From contig CAWJRN010000005.1 in NCBI GenBank assembly GCA_963845265.1, positions 1 through 64,000 on the forward strand: 64,000 nucleotides of DNA. Direction: 5' to 3'. A model generated the notes under the pieces. The model was given only the letters and a program-made list of their open reading frames with translations, did no database searches and had not been told where the DNA came from. Below, one piece after another: positions 49,324 through 59,080 of the stretch (positions are counted from its first letter, which is position 1; the number at the start of each line of letters is the position of its first letter). The translations under genes were made by a program, and so were the position numbers. The stretch is from DYRB01 sp963845265. GTDB taxonomy: Bacteria; Pseudomonadota; Gammaproteobacteria; Chromatiales; Chromatiaceae.

Positions 49324-49689
49324 TGTCACCTCCCGATTACGGTTTCGCGGGGTCAAGACCCCGCATTACGCCGTGCGCGCCGTCCCGGTCGCTCTCGGCA
49401 GTTCTCGTGCACCGTGATCAGGGAACAACCTGATTCCCGGGGCAGCGTCTGCGCAGGCAAACGTTCATTCATTAAGCCTCTCGCCGAGACGGTCCAGTCC
49501 GGCAGCCAGGCACCTGCGGTCTTTGACGGCGGCCGACCGGGTCGGTCGGCACCCCAAAGCCTGTTTTGCGGCGCGACCTAGGATCCGCGCCGGCACACTC
49601 TCAATAGCCCAGCTATCACCGGGCCCAAACCGGGTGGCGGAGTGCAGCACGCAGTGCATGCCGTCACTAAGCCCCCATCAGTCGAACAA
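49324..49689 (-). promoter_or_regulatory. rplJ leader region
   Basis: The 366-base gap between rplA and rplJ has no gene. It contains a GCCGACC/GGTCGGC stem (about 49532-49550) and several GC-rich paired segments. The equivalent E. coli leader carries the L10-L12 binding site and a promoter. The role is inferred from position and length. Confidence 0.5.
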
Positions 49690-50388
49690 TCAGGCGACTG
49701 GCAGCGCCGCGTGGTCCACGGTAAGTCCGGGGCCCATGGTGGTGGACACGGTAACCTTGCGCATGTAGACGCCTTTCGAAGTACTCGGCTTCGCCTTGTT
49801 TAGGTTTCGCAGCAGGGCCTCGAGGTTCTCGCGCAAAGCCGAGGGTTCAAAGCTGACTTTGCCCAAGGGACAATGAATGATGCCGGCCTTGTCCGTGCGG
49901 TAGCGCACCTGACCGGCCTTGGCATTGCGCACGGCCTCAGCGACGTTAGGCGTAACCGTACCGACCTTCGGGTTGGGCATCAGACCACGCGGCCCCAAAA
50001 TCTTGCCTAACTGGCCAACGACCCGCATGGCATCCGGGCTCGCCACCACCACGTCAAAATCCATCTTGCCTGCTTTGACCTCATCGGCCAGGTCTTCCAT
50101 ACCAACTTGGTCGGCCCCCGCCTCTTTGGCTGCCTCGGCAGCAGCCCCCTGGGCAAACACCGCCACTCGGACGGTCTTGCCGATCCCATGGGGGAGGACC
50201 GTCGCGCCGCGGACGACCTGGTCGGATTTGCGCGGATCGACACCGAGGTTCACCGCCACGTCGACGTTCTCGATGAATTTGACCTTGGAGAGATCCTTGA
50301 GGAGCTGAAAGGCTTCTTCCGCCCCATAGGCCTTGCCGTGCACGACCTGGGCGCGAACCGCCTGCAAACGCTTGGACAACTTGGCCAT
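49690..50388 (-). CDS. rplA: 50S ribosomal protein L1
   Basis: The 232-residue protein has DVAVNLGVDPRKSDQVVRGA and the signature GRILGP-like LGKILGPRGLMPNPKVGTV. It forms the mobile L1 stalk at the E site and represses the rplKA mRNA. Its ATG overlaps the rplK stop by one base (TGATG). Confidence 0.98.
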   Translation of the reverse strand: MAKLSKRLQAVRAQVVHGKAYGAEEAFQLLKDLSKVKFIENVDVAVNLGVDPRKSDQVVRGATVLPHGIGKTVRVAVFAQGAAAEAAKEAGADQVGMEDLADEVKAGKMDFDVVVASPDAMRVVGQLGKILGPRGLMPNPKVGTVTPNVAEAVRNAKAGQVRYRTDKAGIIHCPLGKVSFEPSALRENLEALLRNLNKAKPSTSKGVYMRKVTVSTTMGPGLTVDHAALPVA

Positions 50389-50822
50389 CAGACCACCCCC
50401 TCAACATCGAGTCCCATGGAACGAGCGCTGCCTGCGATGGTGCGGACCGCGGCATCCATATCCGCCGCGGTCAGGTCGGGCATCTTGAGGGTCGCGATCT
50501 CTTCCAACTGCTCACGGGTGACCGTACCGACCTTGACCGTGTTCGGGGTCTTACTTCCCTTGGCCAGACCGAGCGACTTGCGCAGCAAGACGGTCGCAGG
50601 CGGGGTCTTGGTGATGAAGGTAAAGCTGCGGTCCGAATAGACGGTGATAACCACCGGAGTCGGCATGCCCTTTTCCATGTTCTGTGTCTTGGCGTTAAAC
50701 GCCTTACAGAACTCCATGATATTCACGCCGTGCTGACCCAGCGCCGGGCCCACTGGCGGACTCGGGTTGGCCTCGGCGGCCTTGACCTGCAACTTGATGT
50801 AGGCCGTGATCTTCTTTGCCAT
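50388..50822 (-). CDS. rplK: 50S ribosomal protein L11
   Basis: The 144-residue protein has the N-terminal KLQVKAAEANPSPPVGPALG with the thiostrepton-site prolines, and the rRNA-binding C-terminal domain ending ARSMGLDVEGVV. It is part of the GTPase-associated centre and senses uncharged tRNA with RelA. Confidence 0.98.
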   Translation of the reverse strand: MAKKITAYIKLQVKAAEANPSPPVGPALGQHGVNIMEFCKAFNAKTQNMEKGMPTPVVITVYSDRSFTFITKTPPATVLLRKSLGLAKGSKTPNTVKVGTVTREQLEEIATLKMPDLTAADMDAAVRTIAGSARSMGLDVEGVV

Positions 50823-51160
50823 TTAAGTACTCCTATGGGTACAAGCGCCAGCTTCGAAGGTTGGCTCCCCGTTACCGCTTGACCGGTCGGCCTACGGCAT
50901 TGACTATGGTCTCCGCAAAGGAGACCGAGGTATGCATCCATGCAGATGCGCCGAAACCCTATCCCGCGCGGCCTATCCCAATCGCTACTCGCTACTCGCT
51001 ACACAACGCACCGGAAGGTGGTGTAGCGGGCGTAAATTGGTCGGCGCCATGTGTGGCATCGCGTCCCTGGCTTTCGAACACCCGGGCCCTGCAGTTCCTG
51101 GCAAGGCGTTCGCCCTAACAATCGCTCCACTGGAGCAGGGCCTTCCCCGCCATCCGTGGC
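50823..51160 (-). promoter_or_regulatory. nusG-rplK gap with a perfect hairpin
   Basis: A 338-base gap without a gene. GGTCTCC (50908-50914) pairs with GGAGACC (50920-50926) about 90 bases before rplK. In E. coli the rplK leader holds an L1-binding mimic and a promoter; this hairpin is a candidate structural element. A TACTCGC direct repeat (about 50985-51002) is also present. Confidence 0.4.
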
Positions 51161-51694
51161 TCACCCCTTTTCAATTTGGGCGAATTCCAAGTCCACCGGC
51201 GTCGATCGACCGAAAATAAGGACCGACACCTTGAGGCGACTCTTCTCATAATCGACGACTTCCACGACTCCGTTGAAGTCCGTAAATGGACCGTCGGTGA
51301 CGCGTACGACCTCTCCCGGCTCGTAAAGGACCTTCGGCCGTGGCTTTTCCGTGCCCTCCTGCATTCTCTGGAGGATCGCGTTGGCCTGACTCTCTGGTAC
51401 AGGGGCCGGCTTATCGCCCGTGCCACCAATAAAACCCATGACCTTGGGTACATCCTTTACCAAATGCCAGGTCTCGTCCGTCATTTCCATCTTGACCAGC
51501 ACGTAGCCTGGATAAAACTTACGTTCGCTCTTGCGTTGCTGGCCCCCGCGGACTTCAACGACCTCTTCCGTCGGTACCAAGACCGTGTCGAACTTCTCCT
51601 CCATGCCTGCCCGACGGACGCGCTCCTCCAAGGAGCGCTTCACCTGCCCTTCAAACCCAGAATAGGCATGAATCACATACCAGCGCATCGCCAT
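51161..51694 (-). CDS. nusG: Transcription antitermination factor NusG
   Basis: The 177-residue protein has the NGN domain (MRWYVIHAYSGFEGQVKRSL; RKFYPGYVLVKMEMTDETWH) and a C-terminal KOW domain (GEVVRVTDGPFTDFNGVVEV). It binds RNA polymerase and couples it to S10 or Rho. It is 3 bases after secE. Confidence 0.98.
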   Translation of the reverse strand: MAMRWYVIHAYSGFEGQVKRSLEERVRRAGMEEKFDTVLVPTEEVVEVRGGQQRKSERKFYPGYVLVKMEMTDETWHLVKDVPKVMGFIGGTGDKPAPVPESQANAILQRMQEGTEKPRPKVLYEPGEVVRVTDGPFTDFNGVVEVVDYEKSRLKVSVLIFGRSTPVDLEFAQIEKG

Positions 51695-51697
51695 TGA

Positions 51698-52075
51698 CTA
51701 TCCTCCCTTGCCGGTGACGGCCTGGAGGATCGCCATCAGGGCAAGATCGAATAGCCACAAGACAATAGCCAGGATCAACACCATAACGATTACCACGAGC
51801 GTGGTTTGAATGGTTTCCTGACGGGTCGGCCAGACGACTTTGCGCACCTCCATGCGCGCAGCGGCAACGAATTGCCACAGAGCGCGCCCCGCCTGAGTCT
51901 GGAGTGCGATGGCCGCCGAAGCACCACCTACGGCAAGGAGCGCAACAACGCGCAACAATACCGAATAGGCGGCAAAGTAATAAAAGGCGTAGATTCCGCC
52001 AATTAGCAGAATCGCGGCCGCCGCCAGTTTGACCGTGTCCAAACCGGCGCCTTCCACCTCAGCTTTTGCATTCAT
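51698..52075 (-). CDS. secE: Protein translocase subunit SecE
   Basis: The 125-residue protein has three membrane helices like the E. coli form: two N-terminal (about 17-60) and the conserved C-terminal one (VVIVMVLILAIVLWLFDLAL) after the amphipathic WQFVAAARMEVRKVVWPTRQ helix. It stabilises SecY. It is 34 bases after tRNA-Trp. Confidence 0.97.
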   Translation of the reverse strand: MNAKAEVEGAGLDTVKLAAAAILLIGGIYAFYYFAAYSVLLRVVALLAVGGASAAIALQTQAGRALWQFVAAARMEVRKVVWPTRQETIQTTLVVIVMVLILAIVLWLFDLALMAILQAVTGKGG

Positions 52076-52109
52076 GGGAGATTGGGCGCCGTACGCGCGA
52101 TCCAGGAAA

Positions 52110-52185
52110 TGGCAGGCCAGGAGGGGCTCGAACCCCCAACCTGCGGTTTTGGAGACCGCTGCTCTACCAATTGAGCTACTGGCCT
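52110..52185 (-). tRNA. tRNA-Trp (CCA anticodon)
   Basis: A 76-base cloverleaf with 7-bp acceptor stem AGGCCAG/CTGGCCT, anticodon loop CTCCAAA and encoded CCA end. It lies between tufB and secE, its normal proteobacterial location. Confidence 0.97.
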
Positions 52186-52201
52186 AAAAAAGAGGGCTAC
52201 C

Positions 52202-52247
52202 GTGGCCGACTGCGGGCGGGGCCATTACCCACCCGTTGTCGGCCCAC
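52202..52247 (-). terminator. Possible partial terminator after tufB
   Basis: Arms GTGGCCGAC and GTCGGCCCAC on the plus strand form a stem in the minus-strand transcript; a run of six Ts comes about ten bases beyond it, just before tRNA-Trp. The offset makes termination uncertain; it may also be a processing site. Confidence 0.35.
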
Positions 52248-52263
52248 GGGCCATGTTGTTGCG

Positions 52264-53454
<1,191 letters not shown>

Positions 53455-53587
53455 AACGGGTACTCCGCGGATGGCAAAATGGGCAGATGCGAAATATCAA
53501 AGAGTCGAGGCGACGACCCCGTTTGGGCCCACCGATTGACCCGACTGGGCTTACGCCGGCCCTACCGGTGGGCGCACAACAACAATT

Positions 53588-53663
53588 TGGAGCCCATGTC
53601 CGGAATCGAACCGGAGACCTCACCCTTACCAAGGGTGTGCTCTACCAGCTGAGCTACATGGGC
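53588..53663 (-). tRNA. tRNA-Thr (GGT anticodon)
   Basis: A 76-base tRNA with acceptor GCCCATG/CATGGGC, anticodon loop TTGGTAA and encoded CCA. Third tRNA of the tRNA-tufB transcript. Confidence 0.97.
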
Positions 53664-53690
53664 GAAAAACAACCTAAACCTGCCGTGATT

Positions 53691-53764
<74 letters not shown>

Positions 53765-53918
53765 CATGAACCGGGTCGGAACCACACTAATTGCTCAGCG
53801 GCACGCTGCCATTCCATGGGGCGCGCGATCAACGCGACGACGGCCAACTCGACCGCATTCGACGGCCTTGTGCGACACTACAACGCTGCCTTCAGAAGTC
53901 CACCAGGGAGGTCGATAC

Positions 53919-54003
53919 TGGTGGAGGGGGGAGGATTCGAACCTCCGAAGGCTGAGCCGTCAGATTTACAGTCTGATCCCTTTGACCGCTCGGGAACCCC
54001 TCC
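53919..54003 (-). tRNA. tRNA-Tyr (GTA anticodon)
   Basis: An 85-base class II tRNA with a long variable arm, acceptor GGAGGGG/CCCCTCC, anticodon loop CTGTAAA and encoded CCA. It is the first gene of the transcript. Confidence 0.97.
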
Positions 54004-54017
54004 AAAACGAGCGGCGC

Positions 54018-54046
54018 AGTATACGAGGACCCCGCACAGGCGTCAA
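54018..54046 (-). promoter_or_regulatory. Sigma-70 promoter of the tRNA-tufB-secE transcript
   Basis: On the minus strand TTGACG (54046-54041) and TATACT (54023-54018) are exactly 17 bases apart. The start would fall at about 54011, eight bases before tRNA-Tyr. The discriminator is GC-rich (GCGCCGC), as in stringently controlled stable-RNA promoters. Confidence 0.85.
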
Positions 54047-54192
54047 TCACAAGATTTCAACAAAAGGCGCAATTCGGCAATCTCAGGAAACTCGCCGGGC
54101 CGACTGTTAAGATTGGCGCCCTTTTACCGGAACGATACCGCCACCTGCGAGCCGGGTCCCGGGTTTCAACTTCAAGCGCAGAGGAACCAACG

Positions 54193-55530
54193 ATGGACGT
54201 CACCATTTTCGGCAGCGGGTATGTCGGACTCGTCACCGGCGTGTGCCTGGCCGAGGTCGGCAACAATGTGCTGTGCGTCGATGTAGACCCAGAAAAGATC
54301 GCAGTTCTCAACAGCGGTGGCGTGCCGATTTTTGAGCCGGGGCTGGACGAAATGGTCCGAAAAAACCGCGCCGCCGGACGGTTGACATTTTCGACCGATC
54401 CCGCCGAGGGTGTCGCACACGGCCTGTTCCAGTTCGTCGCGGTCGGAACACCGCCCGACGAGGATGGCTCCGCCGATCTTCAGCATGTGCTGGCTGTGGC
54501 GCGCACCATCGGCGAACACATGGACAGCTATCGGATCGTCGTGGACAAATCTACAGTCCCCGTCGGCACCGCCGACCGCGTTGCAGAAGCCGTGCGAGAG
54601 GCCCAGGCATCACGCGGGCTAACGGTGGACTTCGACGTCGTCTCCAATCCGGAGTTCCTCAAAGAGGGTGCGGCGATTGAGGACTTCATGCGCCCGGATC
54701 GGATCATCGTCGGTACCGACAACCCGCGTACGGGCGAACTCCTGCGGGCCCTCTATGCCCCCTTCAACCGTAATCACGACCGCATCATGATCATGGACAT
54801 CCGCTCGGCAGAGCTGACCAAATATGCCGCCAACGCCATGTTGGCAACCAAGATCAGCTTCATGAACGAGCTGTCGAATATAGCCGAAGGGCTGGGAGCA
54901 GATATCGAAAAAGTCCGGGTCGGCATCGGGTCCGACCCGCGGATCGGATATCAGTTCATCTACCCAGGATGCGGCTACGGCGGGTCATGCTTCCCGAAGG
55001 ATGTCCGCGCCCTGGAACGTACCGCCCGAGGCATCGGTTACAACGCCCAACTGCTGGCCGCGGTGGAGGAGGTCAATTTCCGGCAAAAAGAGGTGCTGTT
55101 CCATAAAATTGCGCATCATTTCAACGGACAACTACAAGGGCGAACCATCGCGCTATGGGGCCTGTCCTTCAAGCCGAACACGGACGATATGCGCGAGGCA
55201 TCCAGCCGGACTTTGATGGAGAGCCTCTGGAGTGCCGGGGCAAAGGTTCGGGCTTTCGATCCGGTCGCGATGGACGAGACCCAGCGGCTGTATGGCGACC
55301 GGGATGATTTGGAGCTGACCGACGTGGCCATGGACGCGCTCCATGGAGCAGACGGCTTGGTGATCGTGACCGAGTGGTCCCAGTTCCGCAGCCCGGATTT
55401 GGCCGCGATCCGCTCGCACATGCGCGATCCGGTCATTTTCGACGGACGCAACATTCTCGACCCGAAGCAGGTTGCGGCAGCAGGAATCACCTATGTCTCG
55501 ATCGGGCGGACGCCAACACGACCAACGTGA
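54193..55530 (+). CDS. ugd: UDP-glucose 6-dehydrogenase
   Basis: The 445-residue enzyme makes UDP-glucuronate from UDP-glucose with NAD+, a precursor for capsule, exopolysaccharide or lipid A sugars. It has the N-terminal Rossmann motif IFGSGYVGLVTGVCLAEVG, the central helix AELTKYAANAMLATKISFMN, the catalytic cysteine in YGGSCFPKDVRALE (about residue 265) and the C-terminal UDP-binding WGLSFKPNTDDMREASS. GAGGAACC precedes the ATG. No other sugar gene is adjacent. It diverges from the tRNA-Tyr promoter. Confidence 0.97.
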   Translation: MDVTIFGSGYVGLVTGVCLAEVGNNVLCVDVDPEKIAVLNSGGVPIFEPGLDEMVRKNRAAGRLTFSTDPAEGVAHGLFQFVAVGTPPDEDGSADLQHVLAVARTIGEHMDSYRIVVDKSTVPVGTADRVAEAVREAQASRGLTVDFDVVSNPEFLKEGAAIEDFMRPDRIIVGTDNPRTGELLRALYAPFNRNHDRIMIMDIRSAELTKYAANAMLATKISFMNELSNIAEGLGADIEKVRVGIGSDPRIGYQFIYPGCGYGGSCFPKDVRALERTARGIGYNAQLLAAVEEVNFRQKEVLFHKIAHHFNGQLQGRTIALWGLSFKPNTDDMREASSRTLMESLWSAGAKVRAFDPVAMDETQRLYGDRDDLELTDVAMDALHGADGLVIVTEWSQFRSPDLAAIRSHMRDPVIFDGRNILDPKQVAAAGITYVSIGRTPTRPT

Positions 55531-55775
55531 TCCCCACCCCGCCACCCAGGCGATTTCCAGGACAGACTGCTACAGTAGTAAGCGCAGGCGGCGCCCTGCC
55601 GCGGGCCAGGCCGACGTACCAGGGACGGGGGCATGCGATGGATGACCTACTCGACTGGGGAAGGACCCCGGCGATATCAGCATCCTGCCCCAGGTCAGAA
55701 ACTAAACACTCCCGACCGCGCCCGGAGGGACCCTGCGGCGGGCGACCACGAACTTACATCCACGGGGTGAACAAT
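55531..55775. other. ugd-SCP2 intergenic region
   Basis: The 245 bases between ugd and the SCP2-like gene remain open in the SCP2 frame, but without a signal peptide or ribosome site in that extension. No clear promoter consensus or terminator was seen. Confidence 0.4.
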
Positions 55776-56297
55776 ATGAACCACAACGCCGCCAAAATCC
55801 TCGCCGCGACCCTCACCTTCGCCGCCTCCACTGGCGTCCAGGCCGACACCTTCATGGACGCAGCCTGGGCCGCGCAATTCTGCAAGGCGTGGAATGCCAA
55901 TGCCAGCCTGAGCAAGGGCCTCGCAGGCGACGCCTGGGCCGAGAACGATGCCGGACGCGGCTACAAGACCATTCATCTCTACCGCGACAAATGTGGCGAG
56001 AAGAGCAAGGTCGAGCTCGAAATTGCCGACAAGGACGGCAAGGCCGTATGCACTTACGGCGGGGCCGTGAAGCACAGCAAGCCCAACTATGACGTGGACT
56101 ACCTCATGCATGCCACCGACGAGGACTGGGTCTGCATGGGCGAAGGTAAGTTCGGCTGTGGGGCGATGGGGGCCATGATGACCGGCAAGCTGAAATTCGA
56201 GGGCCCCAAGAGCGAGGCAATGGGCGTCATGGGCCCGTTCGATGGATTCCTCACCATGACCGGCAAGGTACCCGGCGACAAGAACACCTGCCCGTAA
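55776..56297 (+). CDS. Exported SCP2-like cysteine-rich protein
   Basis: The 173-residue product starts at ATG 55776 (a GTG three codons upstream is possible). A signal peptide (about 23 residues, cut near GVQA-DTF) predicts a periplasmic protein. The mature part has an SCP2-sterol-transfer-like pattern: VELEIADKDGKAVCTYGG, then PNYDVDYLMHATDEDW and MMTGKLKFEGPKSEAMG. At least six cysteines (for example in FCKAW, RDKCGEK, WVCMGEGKFGCG and the C-terminal NTCP) suggest disulfides. It lies 245 bases after ugd and before a FadL-family gene, which hints at periplasmic lipid or hydrophobic ligand binding, by inference only. Confidence 0.75.
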   Translation: MNHNAAKILAATLTFAASTGVQADTFMDAAWAAQFCKAWNANASLSKGLAGDAWAENDAGRGYKTIHLYRDKCGEKSKVELEIADKDGKAVCTYGGAVKHSKPNYDVDYLMHATDEDWVCMGEGKFGCGAMGAMMTGKLKFEGPKSEAMGVMGPFDGFLTMTGKVPGDKNTCP

Positions 56298-56476
56298 GCT
56301 CAGACCCGACCGCGCACACCGCCGGGGCCTTGCCCCGGCGAAACCGCCCCTCCAAGCCCGCCCCTTCGTAAGCCCGCACGCCACCCGCCGCCGCCTCGGC
56401 GCGCAACATGCGCGCCACTGTCCCCAAAAAGACACCCCATCTATATCAAAACCCGGGAGCCCTCTTTTTTTCTGGC

Positions 56477-56509
56477 GGCATTGACAATTTACAATGCCAG
56501 TATCATCAT
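56477..56509 (+). promoter_or_regulatory. Promoter with overlapping palindrome upstream of the FadL-family gene
   Basis: TTGACA (56481-56486) is a perfect -35 hexamer; CATCAT (56504-56509) is a moderate -10 at 17-base spacing. A palindrome GGCATTG-N8-CAATGCC (56477-56498) covers the -35, a typical repressor-operator position. The leader to the GTG start is about 80 bases. Confidence 0.6.
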
Positions 56510-56596
56510 ATCTGTCACATGTAGGAAAATTACAACGACGATTGATTGAACCATAGCCTGAACAACGACAGGCCTTACCCCGTTAGGAGGACACCC

Positions 56597-58105
56597 GTGA
56601 ACTCGAAGCTTATCGCCGTCGCCGTAGGACTTGCCTGCGCAGCCGCCGTCCCCGTCGCTCAAGCTACCAATGGCTACATGTCACACGCCTATTCCCCTGC
56701 AGCCAAAGGCATGGCGGGGGCCGGCGAAGCGGCCCTGCCGCAGGACTCCCTGTCCATCGTCGGCAACCCAGCGGGCCTTACCGCCGTTGGGCGGCGGATG
56801 GATGTCGGCGCGGCCTGGTTTAGCCCAATTCGCGACTATAAGGGTGTCACTCCTACCTATAACCATGCGCTAAACCCCTCTGGGGCATTGGCGCCGATCG
56901 GCGGAGGCTTCGACGGCACGGGGCAGGTGGACAGCCAGAACAATGACTTCCTGGTGCCCAATCTCGGCTACACGCATCCCCTCGACGCGAACAGTGCAGT
57001 CGGTGTCGCCCTGTTCGGAAACGGCGGCATGAACTCCAGTTACCGCGCTAAGGACACCCTCGCCTTCCCAGGCCTGGGTAACCTTGGGACCTACGGCGGT
57101 AACAACTTCTTCGCCAATCCGCCGCATTACCAACTACCTGACGGTAGCTTTGGCCCCCAGATCCCGGGCACAACTCCAATCGGCGGCGGCAACGCCGGCA
57201 TCAACCTGGAACAACTTGGACTCTCCCTAGGCTACGCCCGCGACCTGACCGACAACTTCCACCTGGGTGCAGCCCTGTTGCTCGCCTACCAGACCCTGGA
57301 GGTCAAGGGTGTAGGTGCCTTCCAAGGCTTCACCGAGACCTTCACCCAGAGCTTTATTGCAAGTCGGGGGGCAGGGGCAGTTTCACCTAGCAACTTGAGC
57401 GATAACGGCGAGTCCAGCTCCTACGGCTGGGGCGTGCAGATCGGTGCCATCTGGGACATCAACCCGATGTTCAGCCTTGGCGCATCCATCCGTTCCAAAA
57501 TGTACATGACCGACTTCGACGACTACTCGGATCTTCTCGCAGAGAGCGGCGGCTTCGACATGCCGGCGGTTGGCACCATCGGGATTGCGGTGCGCCCGAA
57601 CAAGCAACTGACCTTCGCCTTGGATGTTCAGCAAATCTGGTACGGAGACATCGACTCCATTGCCAACGAAAACAACCTTGCCCAGCAGTGCAACCTCGCC
57701 GCCGCCTTCGGCCCAACCCGCGACGGCAGCACCTATAAGCCAAGCTCCTGTCTCGGTGGCTCCAATGGCACAGGCTTCGGCTGGAACGACATGACGGTCC
57801 TGAAGCTCGGCGTCCAGTACGCGCTGAACGACACACTGACCCTGCGCGCCGGCTACAGCCACGCCGATGGTCCTATCGATGGCTCCCAGGTCGCATTCAA
57901 CACCCTTGCCCCGGCCGTCATCGAGGACCACTGGACCATCGGCGCCACCTACCGCATGGCCGAGAACTACGAGCTGACCTTCTGGGGCATGTATGCACCT
58001 GAGGAGACGGTCTCCGGTCCCGGCGCCTTCACCGGAGCCCAGGCCCCCGAGATCTCGATGCACCAATACGAAATCGGCGTCAACTTCGGCTGGCTCTTTA
58101 ACTAG
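56597..58105 (+). CDS. FadL/TodX-family outer-membrane transport protein
   Basis: The 502-residue protein starts at GTG 56597, because AGGAGG lies six bases upstream and a signal peptide follows at once (KLIAVAVGLACAAAVPVAQA). The mature N-terminus TNGYMSHAYSPAAKGMAGAG and the NPAGLTAVGRR motif are FadL hallmarks (hatch domain), then a beta barrel ending in the terminal-aromatic strand NFGWLFN. FadL proteins admit long-chain fatty acids or other hydrophobic compounds; the ligand here is unknown. It has its own promoter and a terminator. Confidence 0.9.
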   Translation: MNSKLIAVAVGLACAAAVPVAQATNGYMSHAYSPAAKGMAGAGEAALPQDSLSIVGNPAGLTAVGRRMDVGAAWFSPIRDYKGVTPTYNHALNPSGALAPIGGGFDGTGQVDSQNNDFLVPNLGYTHPLDANSAVGVALFGNGGMNSSYRAKDTLAFPGLGNLGTYGGNNFFANPPHYQLPDGSFGPQIPGTTPIGGGNAGINLEQLGLSLGYARDLTDNFHLGAALLLAYQTLEVKGVGAFQGFTETFTQSFIASRGAGAVSPSNLSDNGESSSYGWGVQIGAIWDINPMFSLGASIRSKMYMTDFDDYSDLLAESGGFDMPAVGTIGIAVRPNKQLTFALDVQQIWYGDIDSIANENNLAQQCNLAAAFGPTRDGSTYKPSSCLGGSNGTGFGWNDMTVLKLGVQYALNDTLTLRAGYSHADGPIDGSQVAFNTLAPAVIEDHWTIGATYRMAENYELTFWGMYAPEETVSGPGAFTGAQAPEISMHQYEIGVNFGWLFN

Positions 58106-58127
58106 CCACCCGCCAACCCGGCTCGGG

Positions 58128-58155
58128 AAGGCCGCCTCCGGGCGGCCTTTTTTTT
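58128..58155 (+). terminator. Terminator of the FadL-family gene
   Basis: AAGGCCGCC and GGCGGCCTT form a stem around a short loop, followed by eight Ts, 22 bases after the stop codon. Confidence 0.92.
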
Positions 58156-58393
58156 GCAGCCACGGAAAGCCCCTTCCGTGGAGAAACCTCGATCCGCGAA
58201 TTGCTCAAGCGGAGACGCGAAGAACGCCGAAAAAGGAGATGGAAGCAAGTGCCGGCTTCACCCGGGCGGGTGATCCGAGCATCCTCGCTAAGGTTTTGAA
58301 CCCAAGAAAAGCCATGCTCCTGCCGTTTCTAGGTTGGAATGCCTCCGCGGCCCTGCGTGCGGACGGGTCGGTTTGAGAGAAAGACCGCCGCCC

Positions 58394-58978
58394 TCAGCGT
58401 CCAGCGTGCAACCGCTGCACGGCCCGCTGGAACTCCCCAGCGACCAAATCCGGCAGGCCCCTCTGGGCATCCGAGAAACCATCCCGAACCAGGCCCTCGT
58501 CGGCACGCGGCGGACGACCTAGGACGTAGGGCGTCACGAGATGCTTGTCCCCGGGGTGATCGATACCGATACGCAGACGCCAGAAGTCGCGACTACCCAA
58601 GACATTGATGATGTCGCGCAACCCGTTGTGCCCGGCATGGCCGCCGCCCTGCTTGAGCCGCAGGGTGCCGACCGGCAGGTCCAATTCATCATGGGCAACC
58701 AGGATTTGTTCAGGGACGACATCGAAATAGCGGGCAACTGCACCGACCGATTGGCCGCTGCGATTCATGAAGGTTCCGGGCTTGAGCAGGCGCAGATCTT
58801 GCCCGGCCACGCCAATGCGCGCCAACATACCGTGAAACTTGGGTTCAAGACGAAAGCTCGCCGCCTGATCCGAGGCAAGGGTATCGGCAAACCAGAAGCC
58901 GACGTTATGGCGGGTGGCCTCGTACTCTGGCCCGGGGTTTCCGAGCCCGACGATCAGCCGGATGCCGGGATCGGCCAT
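58394..58978 (-). CDS. pth: Peptidyl-tRNA hydrolase
   Basis: The 194-residue enzyme frees tRNA from stalled peptidyl-tRNA. Start is ATG 58978. It has the active-site strand IVGLGNPGPEYEATRHNVGF with the catalytic His, FMNRSGQSV with the conserved Asn, and VAHDELDLPVGTLRLKQGGG with the Asp. The C-terminus is normal. It is the last gene after rplY. ychF, the usual next gene, is not found downstream; instead there are 238 bases without a gene before the FadL terminator. Confidence 0.97.
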   Translation of the reverse strand: MADPGIRLIVGLGNPGPEYEATRHNVGFWFADTLASDQAASFRLEPKFHGMLARIGVAGQDLRLLKPGTFMNRSGQSVGAVARYFDVVPEQILVAHDELDLPVGTLRLKQGGGHAGHNGLRDIINVLGSRDFWRLRIGIDHPGDKHLVTPYVLGRPPRADEGLVRDGFSDAQRGLPDLVAGEFQRAVQRLHAGR

Positions 58979-59080
58979 GGTATCGATACCCAGGTAGGAG
59001 ACAGGTGCGGGGAGGTTGGAACAAGGGGGAGAACCAGGCCCAAGCGCCGCTGCGCCCGGGCCCGGCATGCGGGCCTGGTC

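Noticed and set aside
50985..51002. Short TACTCGC direct repeats as a CRISPR or microsatellite
   Set aside because: Only about two and a half short units without spacers; not an array.
54057..54519. Minus-strand frames opposite the ugd 5' end
   Set aside because: Shadows of ugd; they would also run through the tRNA-Tyr promoter.
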